From contig NZ_CP095187.1 of the NCBI RefSeq assembly GCF_022965755.1, positions 310,001-374,000 of the forward strand: a DNA stretch of 64,000 bases, given 5' to 3'. Shown piece after piece: positions 59,842 through 64,000 of the stretch. A program made the translations under genes and the position numbers. The stretch is from Pseudoxanthomonas sp. F37 (GTDB lineage: Bacteria; Pseudomonadota; Gammaproteobacteria; Xanthomonadales; Xanthomonadaceae). The notes beneath the pieces are model-generated. The model was not told where the DNA came from and did no database searches. It saw nothing but the letters and a program-made list of their open reading frames with translations. How positions within the stretch are numbered: position 1 is the stretch's first letter; each line of letters opens with the position of its first letter.

Positions 59842-62800
59842 GTCCCGGCTGCAGACCCGCCCCGTTGCCGTGGCCGCCCTGCTGGCGGGCCTGCTGCTGG
59901 CCGGCGCCGGCGGTTGGGCCGGGGGGCTGCTGGCCGCGCTCGGCGCCTGTCTGGCACAGCCAGCCGTGGCGCTGGGGGTGTCCTGGCTGCGTGGCACGCG
60001 CGTGCTGGCACCGGCCCGTGCCTGGCGCGAGGACGTGCCCGCCTTGCTGCTGGCATGGGCGGCCGCCTTTGCCGGCACGGCCGTGCTGCTGGCATGGCCG
60101 CTGGCCTCGCTGCGCGACACCGGCAGCCTGCCCGCCGCGCTGGGCGTCAGCGCGGTGGTGGGCGCGGTGATCGTGGGGCTGTGGCGCACGTGGCCGCTCT
60201 GGCACGGACTGGAACGCGACGGCGGTGCCCTGTCCGCGCACTGGCGTGGCCTGGTGGAGCGCGACTTCCATGCCTGGCGCGGTCTGGCCGTGGCCACCCT
60301 GTTGGCGCTGGCCGTCGGCGGCGGGCTTTGGCTGGCGTGGCCCGGCCTGGTGCCGGAAGGGCTGCGTGCGGGTTCGGCGGTGGCGTACGCGCTGCTGCTG
60401 CCGGCGCTGCACTGGGGCGTGCAGCGGCTGGAGGGCGCAGGTGTGCTGCCGGTCGTGGACATGCCGGACATCCGGAGCAACGCGGCACCCGAACCGGCGC
60501 TCGAGACGGCCGCCCAGGCCCTGGATCTGCAGCAGGCGCTGTTCGAAGCCGCGCGCGGCGGGCGCGTCGAGCGCGCGCTGGAGCTGATCGAAGCCGGCGC
60601 GGATCCGCATGCGCTGCCGCCGGACGGCGCGCGCGACCAGCGCAGCCTGGGCGCGCTGGCGGCGGTGCTGCCCGACCTGCGCCTGCTGCGCACGCTGATC
60701 GCGCATGGCGTGGACCTCAACCACGCGCATGCCGGCGTCACCCCGCTGCTGGCCGCCACCCGCGACAGCTGGCACGGCCGGCCCGACGCGGTCACCACCC
60801 TGCTGGCCAACGGCGCCGACCCGCGCATCGCCGATGCGGACGGCAACACGCCGCTGCACCACGCTGCGCGCAGCTCCGACCCCGGCGTGGTGGCGCTGCT
60901 GCGCGATGCCGCCGCCGAACTGGATGCGCTGAACCACGACGGCCTGACCCCGCTGGGGGTGGCCTGCATGGCCGGCAACTGGCGGCTGGCGAAGTTCCTG
61001 CTCGAGCGCGGCGCATGTCCCGATCCGCAGGGCGGACAGCCGGTGCTGCTGGCCGCCGCATCGACCGAGGAGGACGATGCCGCCGGCGTGCAGCTGCTGC
61101 TCAAGCACAAGGCCAAGGTGGACGCGCGCGACGCCCAGGGCCGCAGCGCCCTGCACGAGGCGGCCCACGCCGGCCATGTCGAAGTGGTCGCCACATTGCT
61201 CGCCGCCGGTGCCGACGTGCATGCCCGCGATGCGCAACAGCGCACGCCCTGGCTGGAGGCCGCGGTCGGCGCCCGCGTTGCGGTGCTGGAAAAGCTCGCC
61301 GACGCCGGCGCCGACCGCCTGGCCCGGGATGCGGACCGGCGCAATGCCTTGATGCTGGCGTGCGGCGCCGAACAGGCCTCGCCCGCCCTGGTGCGTCGCC
61401 TGCTGGAATGGGGCCTCGATCCGGCCGACACCGACGCCGCCGGCCGGCGCGCCGTCGACGCCGCCGCGGAAGCGGGCCGGTGGGCGCTGGTGTCGGCGCT
61501 CGATCCGGCGTACGCGCTGCCCAGCGCGGTGGCGTCCGCCGAGGACGAGACGGTGGCGGACCGCGCGCCCTCCGCGCTGCTGCGCGACGGCCTGGCCAGT
61601 GGCCAGCTTGAAGGTCTGGACGCGCTGGCGCGCCTGTGCTCGCGCGAAGAACTCGGCGCGCTGCTGCACGACCCGGAGATGCAGCGTCCGGCACGCCTGG
61701 CGTGGCTGTTGCGCCACGGTGCCGATGCGGAAATCCGGAACGCCCAGGGCGACACGCTCGCGTTCACCCTGCTGTCCCAGGGGGCCGCAGGCACGGTGGC
61801 GCTGGGCATCGTGCTTGCACGCGGCCTGTCGCCGGCCGGGGCAGGGGGGCTGGCCCGCTTCCTCGCAGCGTGCGCCGCCGACGATCAGGCCGCCCGTACG
61901 CTGGAATCCTGCGCCCTCGACCTGCTGGAACGGGGCGCGGACCCCTTCGGCAATTCCGTGCAGGGCGATCCGGCGCTGTCGCTGGCGGTACGGCTGGGCT
62001 GGCAGCGCCTGCTCGATCGCCTGCTCGACATCGGCGTGGACCGCGAGGCGCGCGACAGCCATGGCATGACCGCGCTGCACCTGGCGGCCGTACTCGGCCG
62101 CGAAACCGCGCTGAAGCAGCTGATCGCCAAGGGCGCTTCGCCCGATGCGCGCGCCGCCGACGGACAGACCCCCCTCGGGGTGGCGCTGGCCTGCGGGCGT
62201 CGCGACCTGGCCGATTGGCTGGACTGGCGTACCTGGCCGCTGCCGCGGCGCGCGCTGCGCGCATCCGACCTGCCGGCGGCGGCGATGGCCGGCGACCGCG
62301 ACGCCGTGCGGCGGTTGCTGGACCTGGGCTTCGACGTCGATTCGCCGGATGCGCAAGGGTGTACGGCGCTGCTGCGCGCGTCCGGTGGCGGCTTCGGGTC
62401 CACCGTGGACCTGCTGCTGGCCCGTGGCGCCGATCCGCAGCGCGCCGCCACCACTGGCGCCACGCCGCTGTCGGCCGCGGTGAGCATGCGCCAGGCCGAC
62501 ATCGTCGCTGCGCTGCTTGCGGCCGGGGCCGACATCGAACACCGCCTGCCCGGCGGCGTCACCGTGCTGATGCTCGCGGCCGCGCTGGGGCTGCCGGAGA
62601 TCGTCGCGCGCCTGATCACCGCCGGCGCCAACGTGCATGCCGGCGATGCGCAGGGGCTGACGCCGCTGCACTGCGCGGCGCTGTACGGGTTCACCGCGCG
62701 GGAGAAACCGCGCCTGGTCGCCCTGCTCGACACCCTGCTGCTGTCGGGCGCGGAATCCGAGCAGGTGGCGGCCGGCTCGGTGACGCCGCTGCTGCTGCTG

Positions 62801-63127
62801 CTCGGCGCCCGCGCCGAACCCGGCACGGCCTGCGACGAAGAGGTCGTGCTGGCGGGCCTGGAACGCCTGCTCGACGAAGACGTGTCGCTGGACGTGCAGG
62901 ATCCGCGGGGCTTCGGTCCGCTGCACCTGGCGTCGCTGCACGGCCTGCTGCGCGTGGTCAGCCGGCTGCTGCGCGCGGGCGCCGATCCCGAGCTGCGCGA
63001 CACCCTGAACCGCACCCCGCGCGAGATCGCGGTGATGCGCGGCTTCATCGACGTGGCCGCCGAGTTCGTACCGGTCGCGCCCGGCGCGGGCGCCTCGATG
63101 GCGCGTTTCCTGCGCGATCGCGGCTAA
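59834..63127 (+). CDS. Large membrane-anchored ankyrin-repeat protein
   Basis: 1097 residues. The first 210 or so form about five to six membrane helices ([60 protein letters not shown]). The rest, from about residue 225, is at least 20 ankyrin repeats of 33 residues: for example [60 protein letters not shown] and [20 protein letters not shown]. The repeat array should project into the cytoplasm as a binding surface for unknown partners. It overlaps ycgL by eight bases. Confidence 0.92.
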   Translation: MPESRLQTRPVAVAALLAGLLLAGAGGWAGGLLAALGACLAQPAVALGVSWLRGTRVLAPARAWREDVPALLLAWAAAFAGTAVLLAWPLASLRDTGSLPAALGVSAVVGAVIVGLWRTWPLWHGLERDGGALSAHWRGLVERDFHAWRGLAVATLLALAVGGGLWLAWPGLVPEGLRAGSAVAYALLLPALHWGVQRLEGAGVLPVVDMPDIRSNAAPEPALETAAQALDLQQALFEAARGGRVERALELIEAGADPHALPPDGARDQRSLGALAAVLPDLRLLRTLIAHGVDLNHAHAGVTPLLAATRDSWHGRPDAVTTLLANGADPRIADADGNTPLHHAARSSDPGVVALLRDAAAELDALNHDGLTPLGVACMAGNWRLAKFLLERGACPDPQGGQPVLLAAASTEEDDAAGVQLLLKHKAKVDARDAQGRSALHEAAHAGHVEVVATLLAAGADVHARDAQQRTPWLEAAVGARVAVLEKLADAGADRLARDADRRNALMLACGAEQASPALVRRLLEWGLDPADTDAAGRRAVDAAAEAGRWALVSALDPAYALPSAVASAEDETVADRAPSALLRDGLASGQLEGLDALARLCSREELGALLHDPEMQRPARLAWLLRHGADAEIRNAQGDTLAFTLLSQGAAGTVALGIVLARGLSPAGAGGLARFLAACAADDQAARTLESCALDLLERGADPFGNSVQGDPALSLAVRLGWQRLLDRLLDIGVDREARDSHGMTALHLAAVLGRETALKQLIAKGASPDARAADGQTPLGVALACGRRDLADWLDWRTWPLPRRALRASDLPAAAMAGDRDAVRRLLDLGFDVDSPDAQGCTALLRASGGGFGSTVDLLLARGADPQRAATTGATPLSAAVSMRQADIVAALLAAGADIEHRLPGGVTVLMLAAALGLPEIVARLITAGANVHAGDAQGLTPLHCAALYGFTAREKPRLVALLDTLLLSGAESEQVAAGSVTPLLLLLGARAEPGTACDEEVVLAGLERLLDEDVSLDVQDPRGFGPLHLASLHGLLRVVSRLLRAGADPELRDTLNRTPREIAVMRGFIDVAAEFVPVAPGAGASMARFLRDRG

Positions 63128-64000
63128 CGCCCGCGTGCCGGCGGGCCTTCTCCGGTCGCGTCGGCTTCGAACAGCTTCTCCAGGTCGCTGATGGCATCGC
63201 GCGCGGTCTGGATCACCGCGCCATCGTCGTCGTAGACCAGGTACTGCGCGCGCAACAGCTTTTCGTCGTGCGCGCGGAAACGGCGCGTGTGCTCGGCGGC
63301 GGTTTCCGGCGGCACGCCCAGCTCCACCAGCACCTGCTGCGCCATCTCCAGGCTCGAGCCCAGCGTCTCCCGATAGGCCTCCGCGCTGAGGTCCATCAGC
63401 CGCCACGCATGCTGGCGGTTGCGCGCACGCGCCAGTACGCGGGCGTCGGGAAACATCCGCCGGATCAGCCGGGTGGCCTTGATGTTGGTATCCGGGTCGT
63501 CCATCGCGATCACGAACACCTTCACGTGCTGCGCGCCCGCCGAACGCAGCAGGTCCGGCCGGGTCGGGTCGCCGTAGTACAGGCGGATGTTGCCGAAGCG
63601 CCGCAGCGTGTCCACGGTTTCCGTGCTGTGTTCCAGCGCGACGAAGGGAATGCGCTGGGCGGTGAGCAGGCGCGCGACGATCTGGCCGAACCGCCCCATG
63701 CCCGCGATCAGCACCTGCGGTTGCTCATCGGGGATCTCGTCGAAGGTGCGGCCCTGCGGCGGTGGGCGCTTCACCCCCGCCAGCAGGCGATGCAGCCCCA
63801 GCAGCAGCACCGGCGTCAGCGCCATCGAGACGCCGACGATGGCGGTCAGCTGGTTGCGCAGTTCGGCGTTCATCAGCTTCACCCGGGCCGCTTCGCTGAA
63901 GACCACGAAGGCGAACTCGCCGCCCAGCCACAAGGTGCCGGCCAGCATCAGCGCGCCGCGCGGCTCCAGCCGTCCCGGCCAGCGGCCGATGCCGAACAGC
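63124..64000 (-). CDS. Kef-type CPA2 cation:proton antiporter (5' end outside window)
   Basis: Partial gene: 292 C-terminal codons are visible and the start lies beyond the window. The end of the transport domain (LWLGGEFAFVVFSEA; LTAIVGVSMALTPVLLLGLH) is followed by an RCK-N (TrkA-N) domain with the nucleotide motif VLIAGMGRFGQIVARLL and VFVIAMDDPDTNIKATRLIR. A helical tail (EMAQQVLVELGVPP) is typical of KefB/KefC, which export K+ in response to electrophile-glutathione adducts. The last codons overlap the ankyrin gene's stop on the other strand by four bases. Confidence 0.9.
   Translation of the reverse strand, partial: LFGIGRWPGRLEPRGALMLAGTLWLGGEFAFVVFSEAARVKLMNAELRNQLTAIVGVSMALTPVLLLGLHRLLAGVKRPPPQGRTFDEIPDEQPQVLIAGMGRFGQIVARLLTAQRIPFVALEHSTETVDTLRRFGNIRLYYGDPTRPDLLRSAGAQHVKVFVIAMDDPDTNIKATRLIRRMFPDARVLARARNRQHAWRLMDLSAEAYRETLGSSLEMAQQVLVELGVPPETAAEHTRRFRAHDEKLLRAQYLVYDDDGAVIQTARDAISDLEKLFEADATGEGPPARGR

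Noticed and set aside
61000-63000. DNA tandem repeats in the ankyrin gene
   Set aside because: The periodicity is at the protein level (33-residue repeats with varied codons), not recent DNA duplication.

Overview
The window is high-GC, gene-dense chromosomal DNA from a gammaproteobacterium of the Xanthomonadaceae/Lysobacteraceae, most likely Pseudoxanthomonas or a near relative. That assignment is inference. It rests on a chorismatase of the XanB2 type (xanthomonadin and ubiquinone precursor supply), a C-rich small RNA downstream of polA that matches Xanthomonas sX13, a CrbS/CrbR acetate-switch pair, and family-typical intergenic repeats built on TGTAGGAGCG.

Layout. 1-4842: a DcaP-like porin (cut by the window edge), acs, the response regulator crbR, a HIT protein and an OsmC-like protein. 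4867-10700: an integron-type gene-cassette array with attC sites and six minus-strand cassette genes. I found no integrase or attI. Two attC sites are each split at the same point by a copy of an IS1111-group (IS110 family) insertion sequence. A cassette-gene remnant abuts crbS. 10845-14315: crbS, the sensor partner of crbR, so the array lies between the two halves of the acetate regulon. 14379-18103: a FAD/NAD(P)-binding protein, cardiolipin synthase and rpmB-rpmG with a clear promoter. 18216-23365: a DUF885 metallopeptidase, then a phosphopantetheinyl transferase, rsmG, parA and parB. 23541-29319: a GlsB-like membrane protein, exonuclease III, a frameshifted MFS exporter, a coniferyl aldehyde dehydrogenase, a gamma-carbonic anhydrase, a VOC protein and a YkgJ protein. 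29482-37232: one tightly coupled operon (RDD, SpoIIM, DUF4129, DUF4350, MoxR ATPase, DUF58, DUF4380), convergent with a ThuA-like gene. 38093-46277: aroE, an outer-membrane barrel, hemB, xanB2, lipoprotein and Coa1-like genes, and a DPP-IV-type peptidase. 46362-47050: five tandem palindromic repeat units of about 152 bp. 47040-56470: GST, UPF0114, uvrD, a universal stress protein with an FNR-type site, a DUF2782 lipoprotein, polA, the sX13-like RNA, DUF421 and hemF. 56499-64000: a second S9 peptidase, ycgL, a very large membrane-anchored ankyrin protein and the C-terminal part of a Kef-type antiporter.

How the parts work together. acs, crbR and crbS form an acetate-scavenging circuit: the transporter-like sensor kinase CrbS and the LuxR-type regulator CrbR are known to control acs in Vibrio and Pseudomonas. 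hemB and hemF serve heme synthesis. aroE feeds chorismate, which XanB2 splits into hydroxybenzoates. parA, parB and rsmG belong to chromosome segregation and ribosome maturation. Seven genes carry a TANAAT-like -10 box six or seven bases before their ATG, which predicts leaderless transcripts.
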